From Anaerolineales bacterium (GTDB lineage Bacteria > Chloroflexota > Anaerolineae > Anaerolineales > UBA11579), in the NCBI GenBank assembly GCA_026129255.1, contig JAHCIJ010000003.1, positions 458,788 to 522,787 on the forward strand: a DNA stretch of 64,000 bases. Reading direction: 5' to 3'. A program made the position numbers and the translations under genes. Each line of letters begins with the position of its first letter. Position 1 is the first letter of the stretch. Of the stretch, positions 17,457 to 27,035 are shown in pieces. Below the pieces are notes generated by a model, which saw nothing but the letters and a program-made list of their open reading frames with translations, searched no databases and was not told where the DNA came from.

Positions 17457-19418
17457 CTAGCAACCAGCCTCTGCGAGCTCTTGCGGCAGGTGGGCATCAG
17501 GCAGCCATGTATTCCAGGCGTAACATAATTTTTCGAGGGCGGCGGGCTGCTTGAGCAAGATGTCTGCAGTGAGCACGCGTGCCTCTTGTTCTCTGTCGGT
17601 TCTCAGCAAAGCTTCAATCACTGGGAACCTGCCGAACTGCAGGTTGGAAGTATAGTCTTGATCTTCGGTGATTTCCCAAAGATCAAGCACAGTCTCCCAA
17701 TCGCCTTGCTGCTGCGCCAGATCCATCTTTTGAAAGTAGTAACACCAGGTTCGCTCTGGTTCTTCTCCGAAGATGTCGGGGTTGGGCAATGGTCCCTGAG
17801 TTGTTGATATCAGGTCAAGCCTGCTCAGGTGGGCTATCTCGGTTATGCCGGAATCTGCCAAACGATTGTATTGGTCCGCTTCATTTAGAAACCACACGCA
17901 TTGGCCATAGTTCGAGTTGTCGTAAAGAACTAGCTTCTGGCTGTTTGCAACCAAGTGCAGGTTGCTGATACTAAAGCGCAGCTCAACATTGTTTTCGAGA
18001 TCTTCCTGATAGGCAGCGAGGTCATCGTAGTAATCAAGCATCCAGTAACTTACCTGACCATCTGCGGAGATGGGGGCCGCGTACAAAGTATTCACCGCTG
18101 CTGCTGCGGCGTACCTGCTGGTGAAAGTGCTCATGACCTCTGGGCCAACCAGGGCAGTGCCTGCTTCAATGCTGGGAGCGCGCCAGTAGAACTGCCAGTA
18201 CATGCGCCGCTGCTCTTCCCAATCCCAACGGTAAAGGTTTGCGGAACGTAAGTGTGCGCCCACCGCCAGGCCTATAAGCACAGCCAAGAGCACGTTGCGG
18301 TAGACACTTTTGCGGAGAAGTAGGTGTAGTAAGCCTGAGAACAAGACAGCTGCCCCCAGCATGGCGGGCAGAGAGAATCTATCGACAAATAGCCCGCCTA
18401 GCAGCGTGCGCCCGGTCATTTGGATGGGAAGCAAGCTCAAAACGATGGCTAAAAGACCCAGCAGTGTTGCTTGAGCGGCAGGGCGCTCAGGTGTCTCCTC
18501 TTTGGCGGAGGATAGTTGTAGGTAAATGAAACAGACAAAAGCAGTAACCACTGTCAGGCTCAGAGAGAAAAGTACTGCTCGGTCTGAGAAATCAATGAGC
18601 TGCGCACTCAGCGTCTTTGACCAGGCATCCACCACCACGGTAAGCAAGTTTTGCAAAGTAGCTTGCAGGAAAGCAAGCGCCCCAATCCATACCAACGGAT
18701 TGGGATCTTGCGGCATGGTGAGGGTGACGCGCCAGATGAAAAACCCGACCAGAATAGCGAAGTAGGGCAACCATTGGCGGATAGCGCTCTTCACTGCTGC
18801 TTTGAACGAAGTACCTGGTGTGTAGAACCATGCAAGCAGGATCAGAGGGCGCGCAAGCTCAAGGCCGGCAAAATACTCCATGGTGAAGAGATGGGCAATT
18901 CCGGTCAGGATGGCTAATAGTAGCCAGACCCAGCGCTTACCTTGGGAGCGTAGGGCGCGGAGCATGGCGTACAGCGAAAACAGGAACAGGTTGTATACGA
19001 TGAAATGCTGGCTATAAGCAGCCGCAATGGAGCTTTGGCTGAATGAGGGATAAACCAAAAACAAGACGCTCGCCATTTGAGCCATCTGTTCTGCTTTCGG
19101 CCAGAGCATGCGAAGAATCAGCCACAAGAATATTGCAGCGGACAAGCGTAACAAAAAAAAGAAGATATGCCAATGCAAAGGAGTGACCCCTAAAATGGGG
19201 ATAGTGACTGAGTATGTCCAAAATGACAGGGGGCGAATATAGCTAAAAAACTCACTCAGCAATTCTGGAGAGCCCTGTTGGGCGAGGAATATTATTGGCC
19301 AATCATCCCAATAAAAGCCCAGCTGAGGGATGAGCAAACCAAAAGCCAGAATGGCAATCAAAAATAGGAATGCGGGAAAGAATAGTGCTTTAAGTCTGTG
19401 CTGCTCAAGGAAGTACAT
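17457..19418 (-). CDS. Polytopic membrane protein, probable GT-C-type glycosyltransferase
   Basis: The protein is 653 residues. About ten to twelve hydrophobic segments fill the first 400 residues, followed by a soluble C-terminal part of about 230 residues rich in acidic and aromatic residues. YWDDWP at residues 36-41, in the first loop, is where GT-C enzymes (lipid-phosphate-sugar users) keep their catalytic acidic pair. No closer family recognised. It opens the sugar region and may transfer a sugar from a polyprenyl carrier outside the membrane, but this is inference. Confidence 0.6.
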   Translation of the reverse strand: MYFLEQHRLKALFFPAFLFLIAILAFGLLIPQLGFYWDDWPIIFLAQQGSPELLSEFFSYIRPLSFWTYSVTIPILGVTPLHWHIFFFLLRLSAAIFLWLILRMLWPKAEQMAQMASVLFLVYPSFSQSSIAAAYSQHFIVYNLFLFSLYAMLRALRSQGKRWVWLLLAILTGIAHLFTMEYFAGLELARPLILLAWFYTPGTSFKAAVKSAIRQWLPYFAILVGFFIWRVTLTMPQDPNPLVWIGALAFLQATLQNLLTVVVDAWSKTLSAQLIDFSDRAVLFSLSLTVVTAFVCFIYLQLSSAKEETPERPAAQATLLGLLAIVLSLLPIQMTGRTLLGGLFVDRFSLPAMLGAAVLFSGLLHLLLRKSVYRNVLLAVLIGLAVGAHLRSANLYRWDWEEQRRMYWQFYWRAPSIEAGTALVGPEVMSTFTSRYAAAAAVNTLYAAPISADGQVSYWMLDYYDDLAAYQEDLENNVELRFSISNLHLVANSQKLVLYDNSNYGQCVWFLNEADQYNRLADSGITEIAHLSRLDLISTTQGPLPNPDIFGEEPERTWCYYFQKMDLAQQQGDWETVLDLWEITEDQDYTSNLQFGRFPVIEALLRTDREQEARVLTADILLKQPAALEKLCYAWNTWLPDAHLPQELAEAGC

Positions 19419-19560
19419 GTAAACATTCTATCTCGCGTGTATTTTGTTATTTTTAGCTTGCGGGGTTAATCTAACCGGTCAATTCGAATGCTCAAGTTCC
19501 TCTATGCAAGTAGTTTATGGATCAAAGCCAACGCGATGTTCTAGGTGATATAACGAAGCA

Positions 19561-19598
19561 AAAAAATAGAGCCCCATATCGGGGAGTCTCTATTTTTT
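19561..19598 (-). terminator. Intrinsic terminator overlapping the stop of the 731-residue membrane protein
   Basis: An 11-base-pair stem (AAAAAATAGAG with its complement) around a CCCC/GGGG inner stem is followed, on the minus strand, by a run of T. The TAG stop of the gene at 19590 lies inside the stem. It separates this gene from the next minus-strand gene at 19418. Confidence 0.75.
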
Positions 19599-21785
19599 GT
19601 AAGAGAAAATCAAGTACGGATCAATCCTGTGAGTCTGTTGCAGATAGCTCAATATCTCTTCCTTCTCCTGTTCTGGCAGCTGCAAAAACAACTCTCGATG
19701 GATAACAAGGAAGAAGCCCTGTTCGGGACCACGGACGTTAGCCAGTACCTCGCGCAACTGCTCACCTAAAGGCCCGTTTGCTGCAACAATTAGCTCAAGC
19801 TCTCTTTGCTGTGAATCCAGTTTGTAGCTCAATACTTGATAATCCTCGGAGAGGGTCACGAATTCAAATGCGGTTAAACTCTCTGAAAAGATAGCTTGCT
19901 TAAGCAGGAAAGGCCTGACGACAGCATTGTCCATCGAAAACTCACCAACCGCCCAAACCCAACCTTGTTCGGGATCAAGAACCCACTCTCCGTCCCGGTC
20001 GCCAGATACCAAGAGCAGTGTAAAGCGATCATACTCAGCACTAGCTTGATCAAAGAATTGTCTAAAACCGTTAGCAGTGGAGCTCACATTAAAACCCATC
20101 AAGGCCTGATCTACTGGTTGCCCGTTACTTCTGCTGAGTGAATCTGAAACCATGTTTGAAATCCAACCAGCTTGCCGTGCCACAGCCATGCCAAAGATCA
20201 GGACAAAAAGCAAGCGAAACAACCAGAGTGCCTTGGAGAGACCGATAGAAGTTGTGAGCGAGTTAACGGTCAAGTAGCTCCAAGCTTGGGTAAACATAAA
20301 AAATATAAACGGAAGGATTGGCATCCAGTACCTGGTAACAGGCACGCTTCCACTCAGGGCAATTGCCACTAATGTGAATGCAATGAGGGCAAGCGAGAAG
20401 AACTGATTAATCCTAAAATCTGCCCTGTCCTTCTTGGATAGTTTTCTCGCTTGGGAGAATATCAAGACAATGACTAAGCAAGAGACAACCACGTAGGGCT
20501 GCTGCGCCATTGAATTCCAAAACGAATTAAGGAAATCAACAACCGTGGCCCCAACAGAATGGAAGCCCAGATTGTATACAAAGAGCTTGCGGCTTTCAAT
20601 CTGGGTCACTACTGGTACAACTACTGTGGCCTCTGATTTCGTCGTTGCATCAAGCCAAACCAAAAAAGCAAAAGGAGAAAATGAAAGCAAGGCAAACAAA
20701 AAAGCTTTGCGGGTGCGACGCAGTGAATTTTGAACACCATCAACAAAAACCCAGAACAGCAGAACTACCGCGCTCAAGGCAATGCCCATAAATCTTGTAA
20801 CACTAGCTAGAGAGGATAGAAGCAACGCGCCGAGAAAGTAACTGTGTTTGCTAGTAAGCTTATAGGTCAAAATGCAATAATAGGTGACTACAATAAAGAG
20901 AACATAAAGCGGTTCGGTAAGTCCGTAAAAGAATAGCCGAATAAAGTCCTGCAATGAGGCTAGTAAAAATAGAAACACAATGTTTAAAATTGAGTCGTGC
21001 GACAATCTTCGGAGCACAAGTGCAAAGAATATAAGGGTCAGCAAAACACAAGCGGAGGAGATAAAAGCTGCGCCGTCACCTGTAAATGGACTGATGAACA
21101 TCCATGCCGACAGAAGCAACGGCCAGACTGGAGGCAACTGGTTAAACTGTAGCTGCCCTTCAGTCATCGGCTGCATTGCTGTTAGAAGATAACTAAAAGA
21201 ATCCCCACCGACCGTAACCCCCAACAAAGAAATATGGAAAGCCCAGAAGAGCCCGATGACGATGGCTGCCCAAATTTCAGCATGATAGCCAAATAGCTTG
21301 CTAGACAATTGCTCGTAAGGTAAACGGATTTTTAAATTACTTAAGAAAACTGCCAACTTTGGAGCCAAGATAACGCCAAGCAGGTTGCCAACAAAGAGAT
21401 ACACAAGTAAGAGGCGCGAAGCTGGCGCTTCTCCTAGCAAAATTGCACAGTACTGCAACCCCGAGAGACCAAAAGCAATTCCAATCAAGACCAGGGAACT
21501 GTCGCCCCAGCGCTTGCTTCTTTCGCGCGCCAAAAATACTACCGCCCAGCTCAAAGCGGTTATAAGAAGAGCCGCCGGGGGCACACGAATTGGCTCTGGC
21601 AAAGATTGACCAACTGCCAAAGCTGCACGCAGGAGGACAGAGGCAAAGAGAAGAGAGAAAAGTGAAAAGACTTCTATTACAAATTTAAGCAACACTGCCG
21701 CATCGTGGCGTTTGAGCATATCTTTCATTTTAACACTAAGAGTACTGGCACCCTGCGGCCGAGAAGAGGCCTGCCATTGATCCAA
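19590..21785 (-). CDS. Polytopic membrane protein, probable GT-C-type glycosyltransferase
   Basis: A protein of up to 731 residues, with about a dozen membrane helices over the first 530 residues and a soluble C-terminal domain of about 180 residues. GVTVGGDSFSYLL, near residue 200, has the loop aspartate typical of dolichyl- or undecaprenyl-phosphate-sugar glycosyltransferases. It resembles the neighbouring 653-residue protein in plan, not clearly in sequence. The start is uncertain: the ATG at 21728 (MKDMLKRHD) is as likely, since no good ribosome site precedes either. It diverges from the wbp-like operon. Confidence 0.6.
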   Translation of the reverse strand: MDQWQASSRPQGASTLSVKMKDMLKRHDAAVLLKFVIEVFSLFSLLFASVLLRAALAVGQSLPEPIRVPPAALLITALSWAVVFLARERSKRWGDSSLVLIGIAFGLSGLQYCAILLGEAPASRLLLVYLFVGNLLGVILAPKLAVFLSNLKIRLPYEQLSSKLFGYHAEIWAAIVIGLFWAFHISLLGVTVGGDSFSYLLTAMQPMTEGQLQFNQLPPVWPLLLSAWMFISPFTGDGAAFISSACVLLTLIFFALVLRRLSHDSILNIVFLFLLASLQDFIRLFFYGLTEPLYVLFIVVTYYCILTYKLTSKHSYFLGALLLSSLASVTRFMGIALSAVVLLFWVFVDGVQNSLRRTRKAFLFALLSFSPFAFLVWLDATTKSEATVVVPVVTQIESRKLFVYNLGFHSVGATVVDFLNSFWNSMAQQPYVVVSCLVIVLIFSQARKLSKKDRADFRINQFFSLALIAFTLVAIALSGSVPVTRYWMPILPFIFFMFTQAWSYLTVNSLTTSIGLSKALWLFRLLFVLIFGMAVARQAGWISNMVSDSLSRSNGQPVDQALMGFNVSSTANGFRQFFDQASAEYDRFTLLLVSGDRDGEWVLDPEQGWVWAVGEFSMDNAVVRPFLLKQAIFSESLTAFEFVTLSEDYQVLSYKLDSQQRELELIVAANGPLGEQLREVLANVRGPEQGFFLVIHRELFLQLPEQEKEEILSYLQQTHRIDPYLIFSYKK

Positions 21786-21885
21786 GCAAGAGGTCGGCGC
21801 CTCGCTTTTGCGGCTGGAAGGGGGCGCCCCCCTATTGATGGCTGCTTGGTCAATGTTGCCGGAGTCCCGCGGGGAGGCTTCAAGT

Positions 21886-21891
21886 TATAAT
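21886..21891 (+). promoter_or_regulatory. Candidate -10 element for the diacetamido-uronate operon
   Basis: TATAAT lies 40 bases before the ATG at 21932 in the gap between diverging genes. I see no good -35 box at 16-18 bases. The same gap holds a GC palindrome (GGGGGCGCCCCC at 21820-21832) that could be an operator. Confidence 0.35.
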
Positions 21892-21931
21892 GCAATCTTG
21901 GATCGCTTAAGAGAACTAAGAAAACATCTAC

Positions 21932-22552
21932 ATGCTATCGGAGAAGTGCGTGACGGTAAGAATCCATCCAACTGCAGACGTTTCGCCTGAGGCTAAAATC
22001 GGCGAGGGGACTTCTGTATGGCATCAAGCACAAATCAGGGAGAACGCCGTAATTGGCTCCGAGTGCATTATTGGCAAAGGGGTCTATATTGGTGAAGGTG
22101 TAACGATAGGCAATAGGGTGAAAATCCAAAATTACGTCTCCGTCTACGAGGGCTTAACCATCGAAGATGGCGTAATGGTAGGGCCGCATGTATGCTTCAC
22201 CAACGATATGCTCCCACGCGCCATCCGGCCGGACGGTGCGTTGAAATCTTTGGAAGATTGGACATTGGTCTCAACCCTGGTGCGCCACGGCGCTGGCTTG
22301 GGGGCAAACTCCACCATCCGATGTGGAGTGGTGATCGGCCGTTGGGCGCTGGTGGGTGCAGGCAGCGTGGTTACCAAGGATGTACCGGACTACGCCCTAG
22401 TGTATGGCAACCCGGCTCGCCTGCACGGTTTTGTCTGCCCGCATGGTCACCGGCTGGAATTCGTTTCCGAAGAGGATGGAATTGTACGAACCACAAACAG
22501 CATTTGCAACGAAAGCATAGAATTTTCTGCTGAAGATTGGTACAAGCAATGA
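21932..22552 (+). CDS. UDP-amino-sugar N-acetyltransferase (WbpD/WlbB-like)
   Basis: The protein is 206 residues. A left-handed beta-helix of hexapeptide repeats runs through residues 12-150 (for example IGEGTSVWHQ, IGEGVTIGNRVKIQNYVSVYEG), and VYGNPARLHGF closes it. The family acetylates the 3-amino group of UDP-2-acetamido-3-amino-glucuronate using acetyl-CoA. Its neighbours supply every other step of that pathway, which supports the call. The stop overlaps the start of the aminotransferase (ATGA). Confidence 0.85.
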   Translation: MLSEKCVTVRIHPTADVSPEAKIGEGTSVWHQAQIRENAVIGSECIIGKGVYIGEGVTIGNRVKIQNYVSVYEGLTIEDGVMVGPHVCFTNDMLPRAIRPDGALKSLEDWTLVSTLVRHGAGLGANSTIRCGVVIGRWALVGAGSVVTKDVPDYALVYGNPARLHGFVCPHGHRLEFVSEEDGIVRTTNSICNESIEFSAEDWYKQ

Positions 22553-23631
22553 TTTCAATCGCAAAACCGATTATCGAAGACGAAGAGAAACAGGCTGTAT
22601 TACAAGTCCTTGAGTCTGGGGTGCTGGCTCAGGGACCAAGAGTGGAAGAATTTGAAAAGTCCTTTGCTAGGATGTGTGGTGTGGAGCATGCCGTAGCCAC
22701 CTCTTCGGGCACTACCGCTCTGCACACAGCTTTGTTGGCGCACAAAATTGGGCAGGGCGACGAAGTTATCACCAGCCCATTCACCTTTATCGCCTCAGCC
22801 AACAGCATTTTGTATGTTGGCGGCAAACCCGTCTTTGTGGACATTGACCCCAATACATTTAACATTGACCCGGCGAAGATCGAGGCGGCTATCACCCAAA
22901 AGACTAAGGCAATTATGCCGGTGCACCTGTTTGGCCTAAGCTGCGACATGGAAGCCATCCAAGCTATTGCGGATAAATACAACCTCATTGTGATTGAGGA
23001 CGCCTGTCAAAGCCACGGAGCCTCATTCCGTGGAAAGCGCGTAGGCTCTTTTGGTACAGGTATCTTTTCCCTCTACCCTACTAAAAACATCACTTCAGCC
23101 GAGGGGGGCATGATTACGACGAATGACTCCAAGCTGGCCGATGAGTGTCGCATTATCCGCCAACACGGTATGCGTCGACGCTATTATCACGATGACCTGG
23201 GCTTCAACTTCAGAATGACAGATGTCCACGCTGCGATTGGCAATGAGCAACTAAAGAAACTGGGTCGTTTCAATTCGGCTCGGCAAAAAAATGCCAAATT
23301 TTTCAACGAGAATCTGCAATTCGTGCAAACTCCGCGGACCCCGGAAGGCTACGAACATGTGTACCATCAGTACACCATCAAAGTGCCCTCCGACAAACGA
23401 GACGCCCTCGTCGAGCATCTTAAAGAACGTGGAGTGGGCAGCGGGGTTTACTATCCCGTGCCTGTGCATAAGCAGAGCTACTACGTTAACGAATTGGGAT
23501 ACCGGGTTTCTCTACGCGAAGCAGAGCAGGCTGCCGAGCAGGTGCTCTCGTTACCCGTCCATCCCGGTCTGTCTGGGGCGGATCTGGAAGTTATCGTTAA
23601 CCAAGTAAACAGTTTCCTCGCATCGGATTAG
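22549..23631 (+). CDS. DegT/DnrJ/EryC1/StrS sugar aminotransferase (WbpE/WlbC-like)
   Basis: This PLP-dependent enzyme is 360 residues. The PLP-binding lysine is K179 in SLYPTKNITSAEGG; ATSSGTTALHTAL binds the phosphate, and EDACQSHGA carries the PLP-contacting Asp and Gln. In the WbpE step it adds an amino group at C3 of UDP-2-acetamido-3-keto-glucuronate with glutamate as donor. I start at 22549, where the ATG overlaps the acetyltransferase stop, rather than 12 bases earlier. Confidence 0.9.
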   Translation: MISIAKPIIEDEEKQAVLQVLESGVLAQGPRVEEFEKSFARMCGVEHAVATSSGTTALHTALLAHKIGQGDEVITSPFTFIASANSILYVGGKPVFVDIDPNTFNIDPAKIEAAITQKTKAIMPVHLFGLSCDMEAIQAIADKYNLIVIEDACQSHGASFRGKRVGSFGTGIFSLYPTKNITSAEGGMITTNDSKLADECRIIRQHGMRRRYYHDDLGFNFRMTDVHAAIGNEQLKKLGRFNSARQKNAKFFNENLQFVQTPRTPEGYEHVYHQYTIKVPSDKRDALVEHLKERGVGSGVYYPVPVHKQSYYVNELGYRVSLREAEQAAEQVLSLPVHPGLSGADLEVIVNQVNSFLASD

Positions 23632-23634
23632 TAC

Positions 23635-24642
23635 GTGGAAAAACTAAAAGTTGCCGTAATAGGCGTAGGCTCAATGGGAAGCAACCATGCTCGCCTATTG
23701 GCTGAGCTGCCCGCGGCCGACCTGGTTGCCGTCGCAGACAGCAATATAGACTTAGCCATTGGAGCAGCCCAACGATATGGGGCCAAGGGATACGGCGATT
23801 ACGTCGAGATGTTGGAGAAGGAGCGGCCAGATGCTGTTTCGGTGGTCGTTCCAACTGCCATGCACGAGAAGGTGGGCAGCGCGGCTCTCGAAGCCGGTGC
23901 ACATGTGCTCATTGAAAAACCAATCGCCTCAACCTTGCAAGAGGGCCAACGCCTGGTTGAGCTTGCCGCCCGAGTGCAACGCAAGCTTATGGTGGGTCAT
24001 ATTGTCAGATTCAATCCAGCGATACGGGCTTTGCGCGAAAAGATTCAATCCAACGAGCTTGGTCAGATTTTTCAGATCATATGTCGGCGGGTTGGCCCCT
24101 TCCCGGCGCGCATTAGAGACGTGGGCGTCGTCATTGATTTGGCCACCCACGATATCGATGTGATGCGCTTCCTTACCCAGATGGAGCCGACGAGAGTTTT
24201 TGCTGAAATCGCACAGCGTGTTCATACAGACCATGAAGACTTGGTGTTTGGGCTTTTTGGCTTCCCAAATGGGATGACTGCGGCGCTTGAGATCAACTGG
24301 TTAACACCCACCAAAGTCAGAGAAGTACTTGTGCTGGGTGAGCGCGGCATGTTCCGCGTGGATGACCTGACCCAGGATCTGTATTTCTTTGAAAATGCAG
24401 CCATCGATGGAGAGCTTTGGCACCCACTCAAAGCTATTAAGGGCGTCAGTGAGGGGCGGATGGTTCGATATGCCATTAACCGGTACGAACCTTTACGGGC
24501 TGAGATCGAAGCCTTCTTGAACTGTATTCTCACGGATACGGATGAACCCATCAGCGGCCATGATGGATTAGAAGCTCTACGTTTGGCGCTCGCAATCATC
24601 GAATCGGGAAATTCACATCAGGCAATTGAGGTTACGAAGTGA
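23635..24642 (+). CDS. Gfo/Idh/MocA-family dehydrogenase (WbpB/WlbA-like)
   Basis: The protein is 335 residues with a Rossmann GVGSMGSNH at 10-18 and the catalytic EKP at 94-96. VIDLATHDID holds the second-domain catalytic histidine region. WbpB/WlbA enzymes oxidise C3 of UDP-GlcNAc-uronate with NAD+, giving the keto sugar used by the aminotransferase encoded just upstream. Start GTG; the stop overlaps the next gene's GTG by four bases. Confidence 0.88.
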   Translation: MEKLKVAVIGVGSMGSNHARLLAELPAADLVAVADSNIDLAIGAAQRYGAKGYGDYVEMLEKERPDAVSVVVPTAMHEKVGSAALEAGAHVLIEKPIASTLQEGQRLVELAARVQRKLMVGHIVRFNPAIRALREKIQSNELGQIFQIICRRVGPFPARIRDVGVVIDLATHDIDVMRFLTQMEPTRVFAEIAQRVHTDHEDLVFGLFGFPNGMTAALEINWLTPTKVREVLVLGERGMFRVDDLTQDLYFFENAAIDGELWHPLKAIKGVSEGRMVRYAINRYEPLRAEIEAFLNCILTDTDEPISGHDGLEALRLALAIIESGNSHQAIEVTK

Positions 24643-25961
24643 GCCTCGTCACACTAACGAAGCGCATTCAAAACAAAGAGGCCCGCATAGCGGTTATTGG
24701 ACTAGGCTATGTTGGCTTGCCGGTCGCGTGTCGGTTTGCCCAGGTGGGCTTTGAAGTGATAGGCGTGGATATTCTGGCCAACCGTGTGGCAGCAATCAAC
24801 GCTGGCGTGTCTCCTATCAAGGGCAACGAACCTGGTCTTGGGGAACTCATCGCAGATGTCACTGCGTCCGGCAGGCTGCGTGCGACAACTGCGTATGCAG
24901 AGCTGGCGGAGTGCGAAGTCATCTTGATTGATGTAGAGACGCCTGTGGATGACCAACACCAGCCGCGCTACGATGCATTGCGTAGCTGCTTGAAAAGCCT
25001 GGGGCCAGTATTGGCTCAGGGTGCTTTGGTCATTGTGGAATCTACAATTTCCCCTGGAACAATCCAGAACTTGGTCGCCCCTATACTCGAGGAGAGCTCC
25101 GGCAGGAAACTTGGAAAAGACTTCTATCTGGGGAATTGCCCCGAACGAGTGATGCCCGGGAAGCTGCTAGAAAACCTACGCACGCTGAGCCGTGTAGTTG
25201 GAGGGATGACCCCGGAAACCGCCGAAGCCATGATTGCACTCTATGGACATATCGTAGAGGCGGATCTGGACCCTACCGACTGCATTACAGCTGAACTGGT
25301 AAAGACGGTTGAGAACGCTTACCGGGATGTGCAAATTGCCTTCGCAAACGAAGTGGCCATGCTGAGCGAAGCAGTTGGCGGAGACGTTTGGAAAGTGCGA
25401 GAGCTAGTAAACAAAAGCCCGGGACGGCACATGCTTTTCCCGGGAGCTGGTGTAGGGGGGCACTGCATCCCCAAAGACCCGTGGTTGCTGGTACATGCGG
25501 TAGAAGGCAGGGATTTCCGTCCCTTATTGATACCGACGGCGCGTAATATCAATGACCAGATGCCGTTGCACGTTTTACGTTTGCTGGAAGAAACACTGAG
25601 CAAGAACAACAAGGCTTTGAAAGATGCCCAGATCTTAGTGCTTGGCTACACATACTTGGAAGATTCGGATGACACGCGCAACACGCCCAGCGTGGTACTT
25701 ATCGACGCACTGCTGGCAGCAGGCGCAAATGTCGTGGTTCATGATCCATACGTGGAAGCCTATGTTGGCGATGCGCTCGCCATGGCCAAAGGCAGCGATG
25801 CAGCTGTGCTAATGGTGAAACACAGCCACTATGCTACGCTAAACCTCCAGGAACTGAAGCAGGTGCTAAACACGCCTGTGCTTATCGATGGGCGCGGCTT
25901 CTTGTCGCCCACAGCTGCGCGCTCCGCGGGCCTGGACTATGTCCGACTGGGTACCGGATAG
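24639..25961 (+). CDS. UDP-N-acetyl-hexosamine 6-dehydrogenase (WbpA/WecC-type)
   Basis: This 440-residue nucleotide-sugar dehydrogenase makes two successive oxidations of the C6 hydroxyl to a carboxylate. Rossmann GLGYVG is at 21-26 and the catalytic Cys276 lies in GVGGHCIPKDPW. Whether the substrate is UDP-GlcNAc (WbpA) or UDP-ManNAc (WecC) is not decided by sequence; the linked genes favour UDP-GlcNAc as first step of a diacetamido-uronate route. It overlaps the preceding gene by four bases. Confidence 0.9.
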   Translation: MSLVTLTKRIQNKEARIAVIGLGYVGLPVACRFAQVGFEVIGVDILANRVAAINAGVSPIKGNEPGLGELIADVTASGRLRATTAYAELAECEVILIDVETPVDDQHQPRYDALRSCLKSLGPVLAQGALVIVESTISPGTIQNLVAPILEESSGRKLGKDFYLGNCPERVMPGKLLENLRTLSRVVGGMTPETAEAMIALYGHIVEADLDPTDCITAELVKTVENAYRDVQIAFANEVAMLSEAVGGDVWKVRELVNKSPGRHMLFPGAGVGGHCIPKDPWLLVHAVEGRDFRPLLIPTARNINDQMPLHVLRLLEETLSKNNKALKDAQILVLGYTYLEDSDDTRNTPSVVLIDALLAAGANVVVHDPYVEAYVGDALAMAKGSDAAVLMVKHSHYATLNLQELKQVLNTPVLIDGRGFLSPTAARSAGLDYVRLGTG

Positions 25962-26000
25962 TAAAGTAAAGCTCTGTCTCAGCACGCATGAGCAATCCCG

Positions 26001-27035
26001 ATGAAGATTCTCCTAGACATAGGTCACCCTGCTCACGTACATTTTTTCCGCCCGGCACTCCACGAGTGGCAAAAACAGGGTTATGAAGTATTGATTACTG
26101 CCCGTAAAAAAGGCGGTGTTATCGAACTGCTGGATTACTACAACCTAAAGTATCTTGTGACCAGCGAACAGTGGAGCGGCGGAGCACTTAGGCAGCTCGC
26201 CAAGCTCCTCGGCCACACCTGGAGGCTCTGGCGAACCGCCAGGCAATTCCGCCCCAGCCTTATTCTGAGCATAAGCTCTCCGATGGCGGCCTGGGTCTCT
26301 TTGCTTAGCGGCATCCCGCACTGGACCTTTGACGACACCGAGCACGCCACCCTGGAGCATAGACTGTACCGGCCAGGGGCCAAGCGCATCTACACCCCCC
26401 TAGGCTTCACAAAGGACTTGGGGCCAAAACAGGTGAAATATCCAGGCTTCCATGAATTGGCCTACTTGCACCCCAATCGCTTTGCCCCAAATCCTGAGGT
26501 ACTTAAACGCGCCGGGCTTGAACCGGGCGAGCGGTTTTTTGTCGTGCGCACTGTGGCCTGGACTGCTGCCCACGACATTGGCCAACATGGACTGACTCCA
26601 AAAGATGTAGAACGCTTGCTTGAGATTTTGAGGAGCCATGGCAAGGTGGCCATTTCGAGAGAAGGATCCAGCCATATCGGAATCGGCTCCAAAAAGCTGC
26701 ACCCCAGATATATGCACGACTTGCTGTATTACGCCACGTTGTACATTGGCGAAGGGGGTACGATGGCAACCGAGGCGGCCTTGCTAGGCACGCCATCCAT
26801 ATTTGTCAACACACTGACGGCGAGCAACTGGCAGGAGCTGGAACACACCTATGGGCTGATGTACTCGTTTAAGTCAGGCGTACCTGCGATAGCAAAAGTG
26901 GAAGAACTGCTGAACAAGGCTAACCTGGGGGCAGGTTGGCAGGAGAAACGCGAGCGCCTACTCAAAGACAAAATAGATGTCACTCAGTACGTGGTGGATG
27001 AAGTGCAGAAGTTCTGGCTGGCAAAAAAAAGTTAA
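26001..27035 (+). CDS. DUF354 family protein (GT-B/epimerase-like fold)
   Basis: The protein is 344 residues. MKILLDIGHPAHVHFFRP at the start and GEGGTMATEAALLGTPSIF near residue 250 are typical of DUF354, a family related to the UDP-GlcNAc 2-epimerase and glycosyltransferase-B fold. It lies where Wbp/Wlb clusters carry the 2-epimerase (WbpI/WlbD), and no other epimerase is in the window. It could be that epimerase or a glycosyltransferase; the sequence alone does not settle this. It is 39 bases after the dehydrogenase, on the same strand. Confidence 0.75.
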   Translation: MKILLDIGHPAHVHFFRPALHEWQKQGYEVLITARKKGGVIELLDYYNLKYLVTSEQWSGGALRQLAKLLGHTWRLWRTARQFRPSLILSISSPMAAWVSLLSGIPHWTFDDTEHATLEHRLYRPGAKRIYTPLGFTKDLGPKQVKYPGFHELAYLHPNRFAPNPEVLKRAGLEPGERFFVVRTVAWTAAHDIGQHGLTPKDVERLLEILRSHGKVAISREGSSHIGIGSKKLHPRYMHDLLYYATLYIGEGGTMATEAALLGTPSIFVNTLTASNWQELEHTYGLMYSFKSGVPAIAKVEELLNKANLGAGWQEKRERLLKDKIDVTQYVVDEVQKFWLAKKS

